DNA from: Pseudomonas kribbensis
Lineage (GTDB): Bacteria > Pseudomonadota > Gammaproteobacteria > Pseudomonadales > Pseudomonadaceae
Length of the DNA: 64,000 nucleotides
Direction: 5' to 3'
Assembly: GCF_003352185.1 (NCBI RefSeq)
Contig: NZ_CP029608.1
Coordinates: 4,154,001-4,218,000, forward strand
This document shows, piece by piece, positions 9,625-18,600 of the stretch. The position numbers and the translations under genes were made by a program. The notes beneath the pieces were generated by a model that had not been told where the DNA came from, made no database searches, and was given only the letters and a program-made list of their open reading frames with translations. Within the stretch, counting starts at the first letter, position 1. The number at the start of each line of letters is the position of its first letter.

Positions 9625-9936
9625 ATGACTAGAAGCCTCAGGCTTCAAAAAAAGCTCCATTCACTGCATCTGCTGACGACAGCCGAAGAGGTGGTGCGAG
9701 ATAGCAGCCTTGTCGAAAAACTATGGGCGCTCAAGCAGGGCGACAGGTTTGAACTGAATCGGGCGTCTTTCAGATCGTGGACTGTTCAAAGGTATCGCTT
9801 GGAGTTTGTGATAACGAGAGGGCCAGTACGTGGGCACTGGCTGCACAAAGAATTTGACGCGACAGAACTTGAGCTATTTTTTACGGCAAAGGATTTTGAC
9901 GGCATCTGTCACGGCTGGATTCTGTTTGACGAGTGA
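9625..9936 (+). CDS. Small hypothetical protein, 103 residues
   Basis: An ORF starting MTRSLRLQKK with a plausible AGGT ribosome site (ATGGACAGGTTAACTT upstream). It is basic at the N terminus and rich in aromatic and charged residues, with no signal peptide or membrane segment. Nothing is recognised. It sits 191 bp after the helicase gene on the same strand, so co-transcription is possible but not shown. Codon use is more relaxed than in the flanking metabolic genes. Confidence 0.5.
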   Translation: MTRSLRLQKKLHSLHLLTTAEEVVRDSSLVEKLWALKQGDRFELNRASFRSWTVQRYRLEFVITRGPVRGHWLHKEFDATELELFFTAKDFDGICHGWILFDE

Positions 9937-9953
9937 TAACCTCAACTTCAGCG

Positions 9954-10667
9954 CTAACTCCTGGCAATCTCTGCCTTGCGTGGGCAGAACCACCCATGCA
10001 TCAACCCCGCCTGAAAGAATTGGACCGGCGCCTCGAACCCCGCCGACTCGATCAGCCCGGCGACCTGCGGCGCCGGCAGGATCGCCACATCGCTGGCATA
10101 CGCCGCACGCGCTCGTTCAAGCATTTGAGGCGGCACCTGGGCCGAAGCCATCAGCGTCATCCAGTGACGCAGCAATGCTTCGTAGGCCGGCGACGCGGTG
10201 TCAGAAGCGAGATCAGCGTTCGCCAGAATCCCGCCCGGCACCAGACGACGGGCAATCTCATGGAAAAAGTCGATACGAACCTGTGGGTCGAGCAAAAACT
10301 GCGACACCAGAAAACAGGTCGCCCCGTCGTAAGCGGATTCATCCGTCAGCGTATCGAGATAGCCTTCGTGAAAACGGCAACGGCCAAGGAATCCACCCTC
10401 TGCCGCTCTTTGACGGCACACGTCGAGCATCGCACCCGAAGGGTCGACCCCGGTGAATTGCCAATCGGGAAACCGCTGCGCCAGATGTGCAATTTCCACA
10501 CCGGTGCCCACGCCGACACAGAGTATCCGGGCATTTTCCGGCAGGCCCGTGAATACCGAATCCAGCAGCAAATAAAGAGCATCACGAATGGGCGCCATGC
10601 CGCTCCACTGCTTGTCATAGACAGCGGACTGCTGGTCGAACAAGGCCTTGAGTGCTTGATTGTCCAT
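9954..10667 (-). CDS. Class I SAM-dependent methyltransferase
   Basis: A 237-residue cytoplasmic protein. Motif I (ARILCVGVGTGVEIAHLA, about residues 46-63) and the acidic end of strand 2 (FTGVDPSGAMLDVC) define a Rossmann methyltransferase that binds S-adenosylmethionine. The later RLVPGGIL segment is the usual post-motif III strand. The ATG follows GAGGAAA at good spacing. The substrate is unknown. It is divergent from the Rieske oxygenase gene, sharing an upstream region of about 180 bp, so a link to that module is possible but unproven. Confidence 0.8.
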   Translation of the reverse strand: MDNQALKALFDQQSAVYDKQWSGMAPIRDALYLLLDSVFTGLPENARILCVGVGTGVEIAHLAQRFPDWQFTGVDPSGAMLDVCRQRAAEGGFLGRCRFHEGYLDTLTDESAYDGATCFLVSQFLLDPQVRIDFFHEIARRLVPGGILANADLASDTASPAYEALLRHWMTLMASAQVPPQMLERARAAYASDVAILPAPQVAGLIESAGFEAPVQFFQAGLMHGWFCPRKAEIARS

Positions 10668-10847
10668 GGAGAAATTTCCTCTGCATCATGATCGCGGTGA
10701 AGTTTCATTATCGCAGGGCTGTCAAGGCCTCCCCGGTCCAGCGTGCGATTGATCATTCCGTCCAGCAACTGGTCGCAATCCATCAACCTCCCCCCCGCTC
10801 CGCACCCTAGATTAGATCCCACAACAACAAGCCGTGGAGATCGCCTC

Positions 10848-12017
10848 ATGCACAGTTTCCAGACCCGCAAGCAGCACAGCCCGGTCGACGCCTGGGATCA
10901 GCAGGATCCGGAGCTGGCCTTCACCCTGCCTTCGCGTTATTTCTACGACGACAGCCTGTTCCGTGCCGAGCGCGACAACATCTTCATGAAGGCCTGGCAT
11001 GTCGCCGGGCATGTCAGTGAGTTCGCCGAACCGGGGCAGTTCGTGGTCACCGATCTGTTCGACCAGAGCGTGGTGGTGGCGAAGAACCGGCAGGGGCAAA
11101 TCCATGGTTTTCACAACGTCTGCCAGCATCGCGGCAATCGCTTGCTCGAAGAACGCCGTGGCACCACCGGCGGCGTGGTGCGCTGCGCCTATCATTCGTG
11201 GTGCTACGAGATGGACGGCAGCCTGCGCGGTGCGCCCCGTTGCGAGCGGATGAAGAATTTCGAGCTGGCGCAGTTCAACATTCCCCAAGTGCGCACCGAA
11301 GAACTCGGCGGCTTCGTCTACTTCAATCTCGATCCGAATGCGCCGTCGCTGCGAGATCTGTTCCCCGGTGCCGATGAGGAAATGCGCCGGGTGTTCCCGG
11401 ACCTGACCGACATGCGCCTGATCGAGGAACAGGACGTGATCGTGCCGGCCAACTGGAAGGTGATCATGGACAACTCCATCGAGGGCTATCACTTCAAGCT
11501 GTCGGGTCCGTGCCACATCGACCTCGCCCGATTGATCGACTTCAAGGGTTATCAGTTGATCAAACGCGACAACTGGTGGACCTACGCCGCACCGGCCAAC
11601 CTGTCGGCAACCGAGGCCTATGGCGTGCCGCTGAAAAGCGAGCTGAATCCGCAGGAATGCTTCTTCAACATCGGCATGTGGCCGAACAACACCTTCTACA
11701 CCTTCCCGTTCTCCGAGTTTCTCGGCTCGTTCATCATGATTCCGCTGGATGCCGAGCGCTCGCTGCTGCGCTTCGGTTACTACTCCAGCAACCCCGAGAC
11801 GGCCGCCATCAGCACGGCGTGCATGAAGTGGATGAACGAAGACCTTGGCCCCGAGGACATCGCCCTGAACATCTCGGTGCAAAAAGGCCTGCGCTCGCTC
11901 GGTTACGACCAGGGCCGCTACATGATCGACGCCCAGCGCAGCAATGAAAGCGAGCATCTGGTGCATCACTTTCATCGCCTGGTGTTCAACGGCATTCATC
12001 GCCAATCCGTGGACTGA
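10848..12017 (+). CDS. Rieske non-haem iron oxygenase, alpha subunit
   Basis: A 389-residue cytoplasmic oxygenase. The Rieske 2Fe-2S site is clear: CQH at about residue 93 and CAYH about 18 residues later. The catalytic iron region reads NSIEGYH and then a second His after seven residues, wider than the His-x4-His usual in the family. The ATG at 10848 follows GGAG; a GTG at 10743 in the same frame is less likely. It resembles GbcA/stachydrine demethylase-type enzymes that oxidise quaternary amines as well as ring hydroxylases, so the substrate is open. No reductase component is encoded nearby. Confidence 0.8.
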   Translation: MHSFQTRKQHSPVDAWDQQDPELAFTLPSRYFYDDSLFRAERDNIFMKAWHVAGHVSEFAEPGQFVVTDLFDQSVVVAKNRQGQIHGFHNVCQHRGNRLLEERRGTTGGVVRCAYHSWCYEMDGSLRGAPRCERMKNFELAQFNIPQVRTEELGGFVYFNLDPNAPSLRDLFPGADEEMRRVFPDLTDMRLIEEQDVIVPANWKVIMDNSIEGYHFKLSGPCHIDLARLIDFKGYQLIKRDNWWTYAAPANLSATEAYGVPLKSELNPQECFFNIGMWPNNTFYTFPFSEFLGSFIMIPLDAERSLLRFGYYSSNPETAAISTACMKWMNEDLGPEDIALNISVQKGLRSLGYDQGRYMIDAQRSNESEHLVHHFHRLVFNGIHRQSVD

Positions 12018-12056
12018 TCCGCCCTTCCCTCATCATTTGTCAGAACGGAGCAAACC

Positions 12057-13718
12057 ATGGACGAAACCGGGTTTGATTACCTGATCGTGGGCGCCGGCTC
12101 GGCCGGTTGCGTGTTGGCCAATCGTCTGAGCGAAGACCCGAACGTGCGCATCCTGCTGCTGGAGGCAGGGCCCGAGGACAGGAGCTGGACAATCGACATG
12201 CCGTCCGCCGTGGGCCTTGTGGTGGGTGGTTCGCGCTACAACTGGCGCTATCAGTCCGAGCCAGAGCCATACCTCGACGGCCGGCGAATCGGCACGCCGC
12301 GAGGCCGCACCCTCGGCGGTTCATCGTCGATCAACGGCATGGTCTACATCCGTGGCCATGCCAGGGATTACGACGGCTGGGCCGGACAGGGCTGCACCGG
12401 CTGGAGCTATCGCGAGGTGCTGCCGTACTTCAAGCGTGCGCAGACTCACGCCGACGGTGGCGATGACTATCGTGGTGCCGGCGGCCATTTGCACGTCACT
12501 CCCGGCGATGTCAAAACACCGTTGTGCGCAGCGTTCATCGCGGCCGGGGCCGAGGCCGGTTATGGCGTCAGCGAGGACTTGAACGGCTACCGTCAGGAAG
12601 CCTTCGGCCCGGTGGATCGCACCACGCGCAACGGTCGGCGCTGGAGCACTTCGCGCGGCTATCTGAGCGAGGCTTTGGCTCGGGGCAACGTGCGGGTGGT
12701 GACCGATGCATTGGTGCCGCGCATCCTGTTCGAGGGACGGCGAGCGGTCGGGATTGAATATGAACAGAACAGCGAAACAAGCACCGTCCGCGCCCGTCGG
12801 GAAGTGCTGCTGACCGCCGGGGCGATCAACTCGCCGCAGTTGCTGTTGCTCTCGGGCGTGGGACCGGCGGCAGAACTGCGCGACCTCGGAATCAGCGTCG
12901 TGCACGACCTGCCCGGTGTCGGCAAACGCCTCAACGATCACCCGGATGCAGTCGTGCAATTTCGCTGCAAGCAGCCGGTTTCGCTGTATCGCTGGACCAC
13001 CGCGCCGGGTAAATGGTGGATTGGTGCGCGCTGGTTCGTGCGTCACGATGGTCTGGCGGCGAGCAACCATTTCGAGGCCGGCGCGTTCCTGCGCTCCCGC
13101 GCCGGCGTCGAGCACCCGGACCTGCAACTGACCTTCATGCCGCTGGCCGTGCAACCCGGCAGTGTCGAGTTGGTGCCGACCCATGCGTTCCAGATCCACA
13201 TCGACCTGATGCGCCCTACCAGTCTCGGCAGCGTGACGTTGCACAGCGCCGAACCTCGGCGGCCGCCAAGGATTCTGTTCAACTACCTGAAGACCGCGCA
13301 GGACCGTGCCGACATGCGCGCCAGCGCACGGCTGGTGCGCGAAATCCTCGACCAGCCGGCCATGGCCCCGTTCAAGGGTGAAGAACTGGTGCCGGGCCGT
13401 TCGGTGCAGACCGACGCCGAGCTCGACGCCTGGGCGCGGCAAGTCACGGAAACCGGCTACCATGCCAGCGGCACCTGCAAGATGGGGCCGATTGGCGACC
13501 CTGAAGCCGTGGTCGATCCACAACTGCGAGTGCACGGCCTCGACGGCTTGCGCGTAGTGGACGCATCGATCATGCCGGTGATCGTCAGCGGCAACACCAA
13601 CGCGCCGACGGTGATGATCGCGGAAAAGGCCAGCGACCTGATCCGCAACCTCGCCCCGCTGCCAGCCGCCGATGTACCGGTGTGGACCCATCCGCACTGG
13701 CAGACCGAACAACGATAA
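12057..13718 (+). CDS. GMC-family FAD-dependent oxidoreductase (choline dehydrogenase-like)
   Basis: A 553-residue flavoprotein. The N-terminal dinucleotide-binding motif is DYLIVGAGSAGCVLANRLSE, with the GMC signatures GRTLGGSSSINGMVYIRG (about residues 80-98) and LTAGAINSPQLLLLSGVGP (about 258-276). The C terminus holds YHASGTCKMG and VSGNTNAPTVMIAEKASD with the catalytic His/Asn region. GMC enzymes oxidise primary or secondary alcohols, choline among them. It starts 39 bp after the Rieske gene behind a GGAG site, so the two are probably one transcript. The substrate is not known. Confidence 0.85.
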   Translation: MDETGFDYLIVGAGSAGCVLANRLSEDPNVRILLLEAGPEDRSWTIDMPSAVGLVVGGSRYNWRYQSEPEPYLDGRRIGTPRGRTLGGSSSINGMVYIRGHARDYDGWAGQGCTGWSYREVLPYFKRAQTHADGGDDYRGAGGHLHVTPGDVKTPLCAAFIAAGAEAGYGVSEDLNGYRQEAFGPVDRTTRNGRRWSTSRGYLSEALARGNVRVVTDALVPRILFEGRRAVGIEYEQNSETSTVRARREVLLTAGAINSPQLLLLSGVGPAAELRDLGISVVHDLPGVGKRLNDHPDAVVQFRCKQPVSLYRWTTAPGKWWIGARWFVRHDGLAASNHFEAGAFLRSRAGVEHPDLQLTFMPLAVQPGSVELVPTHAFQIHIDLMRPTSLGSVTLHSAEPRRPPRILFNYLKTAQDRADMRASARLVREILDQPAMAPFKGEELVPGRSVQTDAELDAWARQVTETGYHASGTCKMGPIGDPEAVVDPQLRVHGLDGLRVVDASIMPVIVSGNTNAPTVMIAEKASDLIRNLAPLPAADVPVWTHPHWQTEQR

Positions 13719-13725
13719 GGCAGAG

Positions 13726-14766
13726 ATGGCGATGACCCGATCCGCTGAAGCTGTACCGCGCCATGAAGCACCGCTGCGAGTGGCGGTGCTGTTGTTGCCG
13801 GCGTTTTCCAATTTCGGTCTGGCGGCGGTGCTGGAACCGCTGGCCATCGCCAACTGGCTGAGCCAGCGCACGCTGTTCGAGTGGACGCTATTGTCGTTGC
13901 AGCCCGGCCCGGTGACGGCCAGCAACGGTCTGGCGAGCATCGCCGAGGACGGCTTGAGCAACGAGCAGGCCTTCGACGCCTGCGTGGTGCTCGCGAGTTT
14001 CGAGGTGCATCAACATAGCCGTAATCCCGCGCTCAAGAGCTGGCTGCGCAAGCAGGCGCTGTTCGGTGCGGTGTTGATCGGCGTGGAAACCGGCACTGAA
14101 TTGCTGGCGGCGGCCGGTGTGCTCGACGGCTACGAAGCGGCGGTGCATTGGGACAACCTGCAAGGCTTTCAGGAAAGTTACCCCAAGGTCCGCGCCCGAC
14201 CGCAGCTCTACACCCTCGAACGCCAGCGCCTGACCTGCGCCGGCGCGACCACCATTCTCGACATGCTGCTGGGCTGGATCGGCCAGCGCCTCGATCCGGA
14301 CCTGGCCCGGGAAATCGGCCTGCACCTGCTGATGGGCCAGATGCGCGCCCCGGCGGACAATCAGCTCGACGGCGGCCTGGGCAACAGCGGGATGTACGGC
14401 AACAAGATCCGCCGCGCCGTGCAGTTGATGGAAAAGGCGCTGGAAGAACCGCTGGACTGCGAGGCGATAGCCAGTGAAGTCGGTTTGTCCCGGCGGCAAC
14501 TGGAGCGCCAGTTCAAACATCAGACCGGGCTCTCGCCGCTCAAGTACTACATCACCCTGCGCCTGGCCCGGGCGCACAACCTGTTGCAACAGACGCAAAT
14601 GAGCGTGGCCCAGGTGGCGGCGTGTTCGGGGTTTGGCTCGCTGGAGCATTTCTCCCGCACTTACCGCGCACGTTTCGGCTGCCCGCCGAGCGAGGACCGG
14701 CGCCAGGCGTGGAGCGCGCCGGTGATGCGCCAGCCGTTGAGCAAGGCGCACGTGTCACAGGAGTGA
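13726..14766 (+). CDS. GlxA-type AraC-family transcriptional regulator
   Basis: A 346-residue regulator. Residues about 15-185 form a DJ-1/PfpI-like (class I glutamine amidotransferase fold) domain, and the C-terminal 100 residues contain two helix-turn-helices (CEAIASEVGLSRRQLERQFK and VAQVAACSGFGSLEHFSRTY). This is the layout of GbdR, CdhR, SouR and ArgR, which sense small nitrogenous metabolites in Pseudomonas. The ATG at 13726 follows AAGGCAG; 13732 is an alternative. It begins 8 bp after the GMC gene and its stop is 1 bp from the stop of the convergent aldolase. It probably controls this cluster. Confidence 0.85.
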   Translation: MAMTRSAEAVPRHEAPLRVAVLLLPAFSNFGLAAVLEPLAIANWLSQRTLFEWTLLSLQPGPVTASNGLASIAEDGLSNEQAFDACVVLASFEVHQHSRNPALKSWLRKQALFGAVLIGVETGTELLAAAGVLDGYEAAVHWDNLQGFQESYPKVRARPQLYTLERQRLTCAGATTILDMLLGWIGQRLDPDLAREIGLHLLMGQMRAPADNQLDGGLGNSGMYGNKIRRAVQLMEKALEEPLDCEAIASEVGLSRRQLERQFKHQTGLSPLKYYITLRLARAHNLLQQTQMSVAQVAACSGFGSLEHFSRTYRARFGCPPSEDRRQAWSAPVMRQPLSKAHVSQE

Positions 14767-14767
14767 G

Positions 14768-15496
14768 TTACTGCCGGTACGCCGGCTCTTCCTCATCGAG
14801 GATGCCCATCAATGCGATGAAATGCTTGTCGGCAAACCCAGGATAATCCAGCCACTGCCGACAGGTCTTGCGCGCCACTTCATCGCTGGCCACCCGCAAC
14901 TCACGCCCGGTTGCCAACGCCATGATGTACACCTCACAAGCGCGCTCGAAGTAATACAAATCATCAAACGCCTGGGCCACGCTCGGCGCCGCGACCAACA
15001 ACCCGTGATTGCCCATCAGCAGGATCGGTTTGTCGCCGAGCAGCCTGCTCACCCGCTCCGCCTCCTCTCCAAGCCCCATGCCATCAAAGCCGTCATCGAT
15101 CGCCACCCGCTCGAAAAACCGCATGCTGTTCTGCTCGATCGGTGGCAGCCGCGAGTCCTTCAGGCAGGCCAGCGTCGTCGCGTATTTGCTGTGGGTGTGC
15201 AGGATGCAGCGGGCCTGGGGCTGGTTGCGGTGCAAGGCGCTGTGCAAGGCCCAGGCGGTGATGTCCGGGGCGTCCGGGCGGTCGAGGCTGGCCGGATCGT
15301 CGGCGTCGAGCAACAGCAGGTCACTGGCGCGAATTCGCGAGAAATGCTTGCCGTAAGGATTGATCAGAAACTCGCGACCGTCCGGTGAAGTGGCCACGCT
15401 GAAATGATTGGCGATGGACTCGTGCAGGTTCAAGCGCGCGGCCCAGCGCAGGGCGCAGGCCAGCTGGATTCTCAGGTATTCGACGTTGTCGTGCAT
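14768..15496 (-). CDS. Class II aldolase/adducin family protein
   Basis: A 242-residue protein of the zinc-dependent class II aldolase fold (fuculose/ribulose-phosphate type). Visible signatures are LHESIANHFSV, INPYGKHFS, the HTHSKYAT metal-binding pair, and LMGNHGLLVAA with a further His. The ATG at 15496 follows GGGAGG; an earlier in-frame ATG at 15538 would add 14 unconserved residues. It is convergent with the GlxA-type regulator, their stops a single base apart, which ties it to the Rieske/GMC module. Whether it is an aldolase or a decarboxylase-like relative cannot be decided from sequence alone. Confidence 0.8.
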   Translation of the reverse strand: MHDNVEYLRIQLACALRWAARLNLHESIANHFSVATSPDGREFLINPYGKHFSRIRASDLLLLDADDPASLDRPDAPDITAWALHSALHRNQPQARCILHTHSKYATTLACLKDSRLPPIEQNSMRFFERVAIDDGFDGMGLGEEAERVSRLLGDKPILLMGNHGLLVAAPSVAQAFDDLYYFERACEVYIMALATGRELRVASDEVARKTCRQWLDYPGFADKHFIALMGILDEEEPAYRQ

Positions 15497-15596
15497 GGCG
15501 CGGCCTCCCGGTTTCATCCGAGTGTAGAGCGCATGCATTCATCGACTTGACGGGAAACGACAGTGGCTGCCGTTTTGAGAGAGGCGCACATCAGAA

Positions 15597-15622
15597 GCGG
15601 GAGCGAGCTGGCTCGCCCCCGC
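15597..15622. repeat. REP-like hairpin downstream of the TpsA gene
   Basis: A 26-nt imperfect palindrome, GCGGG-A-GCGAGC-TG-GCTCGC-C-CCCGC, lies 20 bp beyond the tpsA stop. Its core GCGAGC…GCTCGC matches the repeat at 52541-52565. It may terminate tpsA transcription, although it lacks a T-tract. Confidence 0.55.
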
Positions 15623-15641
15623 CGGTTTCACTGATGGTGAA

Positions 15642-18600
15642 TCAACCTTTTTCGTCGATCCCTGCTTGCAGGGACTGACTGTCCAGATGCCCGCTCAGGG
15701 TCACCGGGCCGACTTTCAGGTTGCCGTTTTCAAGGGAAACCTTCGGTGCGTTTTCTTCGGTTTTGTGTGGCAGATCCAGGCCGGCTTTCACGCCGTAGTC
15801 GCGGTTGCTCAGGTCGGTGCTGCTGACCTTCGAACCACCCAGATCGACCTTGCCTTCCGTGGCGGAAATCCGCGCGCCGGTCAGTTGCGTAGCGCCGCCG
15901 ACAGTCAGGTTCACACCCTGGCTACCGCTGATGGCGGAAGCCTGTTTGACGCTGTCCTTGTGCGCGTATTCGCCTTCGGCTTTCAGCGTCGGCTTGTAGT
16001 CGGTGCCGGCCAGTTTGCCTTTGTCGTCTGCGGGGGTCTTCTTGGCAGTCAGGCCCAGATCCACATCGACCTTGGCGTGAGTGCTGGAGTCCTGACGGCT
16101 CTCGACCGACAGATCACCGGCCACGTTGCCGCTGACATTGCGCGCATCGATCCGCGCACCGCTCAGGCTCGCATCGCCCGCGCTGTTCAACACCACAGTG
16201 TCAGCCTTGATCTGGCTGTTCTGCTGGGTGGTGCCTTGCAGGTAATCCACGCCCACTTTGGCCCCGGCATTGAAGCCATGATCGCTGCTGACTTTTTCAT
16301 CGGCGGCGGTCGGCGTGCTTTTGCTCAGATTGCCACCGGCGTTCAGCGCAACGTTCCAGTTGTTGCGGTTGTCGGTGGACTGCGCGGACTCCTGAACGAA
16401 ACCGCCCTTCTGCGCGTCGATGCTGACGTTTGGCGCAGTGACCTGGGTGCCTTGCAGGCGCACCGAATCACCGCTCAACGCGATGCCGTTCTGGCTGTTG
16501 AGCTGGCCACCGGTAAGAGTCTGCGTGTTCTCATTGACCCGACCGATGTTGAAGTTGCCGCTGAGGTTGCCGCCCTGATCGCGGCTCTTCTCGCTGCTGG
16601 TCTTGCTGCCGCCCGCCTTCAGGCCACCGCCGAGATTACTGCCGGTGGCGACGTGGGTGTCGGTGGCCGCTTGCAGATCGAGCTTGCCATCAGCCTTCAG
16701 GTCGATAGCACCAGCGCTGTCGATTTTCGTGCCTTGCTGAACCTGATTGCCGCCGCTGCTCAGTTGCACCGGACCGTTACCGCTGAGGCTGGCGACGTGG
16801 GCCTGGGTGTCGGTGGTCTGGTTGCCTTTGTGATCGAGCTGGAACCCGGCGCCGAGATCGACGTTGGTGCCGTCGGTGCCCGGCAAGGTGCCGACGGTCA
16901 GCGAGCCGTTGCCGCGCAGGCTGGAGCTGTCGCTGCTCTGACGGTCGTTGGCCTGATTCAGCGCCAGGTCACCACCGGTCTTGATGCTGACACCACCCTG
17001 CCCGCCGTCGAAACGGCTGCCTTCGAACTGTGCATCGCGGGTGACATTGATGTTCACACCCTGATTGCCGGCGTAACCGCCGACCACCGCCGCGGAACTG
17101 TCCTTGCTCGACTGGCTGCTGCCACCCGCGCCACTGCCGGCCACGTTCACGTCTTCACCGGTCTTGGTGTAGACGCGCACATCGACCTTGGCATCCACCG
17201 ATTTTTCGGTGCTGCTGTGGGTGTTGCTGGCCGCATCGGCCACCAGTTTGTCGGCGCTGATGTTCACTTTGCCGGCGCTGGCGTTGTACTGGGTGCCCTG
17301 GTCGTGCAGCGTGCCGCCGACCTTCACGTCCACGGTCTGGCCGTCGAAACGGCTGACCACCGCGTTGCTGCTCTGCCCGGTTTTATCGGCGCTGGCATGA
17401 CCGATTGCCACGTCGACACCGACGTTCGGCTGACCGAGATTAGCCAGTGCGTCCTTGTCCGGCACCTTGCCGCCGAGCACGTCTTTCACCGCGCCGGCAA
17501 TCGGCCGGGCGATGTCTTTGTACTCGACGTTGGCGCCGATGTCGGCCGACCAGTTGCTCTCGCTGTGGGTGCTGCTTTCGGTGTTGCTGGCGGCACGGTT
17601 GTCGACTTCATTGGCGACGACGTTCAGACCGTTGCCGGACTTGAGCTGCGCGCCTTCGGTGGTGAGCTTGTCCGCATTGATGTTGAGGCTGCCGCTGCTC
17701 TGCACGCCAGTGGTTTGCGCAGTGTTTTTAGCGGTGGTGTCTTGCGAGGTGCTGTGCGAGAAGTCCACGCCGCTGCCCGCGCGGTCGAGGCCGCCGGTGT
17801 AGTAGAAGCCGCCGCCGGTGGTGCGAGTTTCGGTCGAGGTGCTGTGGCTGTCCTGCTCGGCCAGCAACGAGACGTTCTTGCCGCTCAGGGTGGTGTCGCC
17901 AGCGGTGGATTTCACCTCGGCGCCCTTGAGCGTCACGTCGCCGCCCGCCTTCACCTGCACGGTGCCGCCGCTAAGGCTGGAACTCTGCTGGGTGATGTCA
18001 TTGGCAGTAACGGTTTGGGATTTGTCTTCGTAATGCACGCCGGCGCGATACTGCTCCGCCGTTTGCTCCTTGGCGTAGGCGTCGAAGCCACGGGTCTGGG
18101 TGCTGTTGCTGCTGTCATGGGTGTTCTGCGTCGAATGCACATTCACGTCACCGGCCGCATCCGCCGTCAGCGAACCGCCGGCCTTGACCGTGGAGCCGGC
18201 GACTTCAATGTCCTTGGCGCTTTTCAACTTGAGGTTGCTGTCGGAAGCCAGCTCGCTGCGCACCGTGGTGCTGTCCTTGCTGTTCTGGCGCGACTCGTCC
18301 TTGGTGATGCCGAAGAACTTGCTGTCCTTGTCGTGATTGTTGCTGTGCGAAGTGTCCTGCACGCCGTCGATGGTCAGCGAACCGTTGTCGCTGAATACGC
18401 TGGCGTCCTTGGCGCCACGCACCTGACTGCCGCTGATGCGCACGTCGTCCGCCTTGACCAGCAGTTTGCCGGCGGCGTTGATCTTGCTGCCCTGATGCTG
18501 GGTCTGGCCCTTGTCGGCATCGCCGGTCTTGCCGAAGAAACCGCCGCCGACCAGATCACCGGAATAGCGGTTGTCGCTGCTGCGATTGGTGCGGGTCGCG

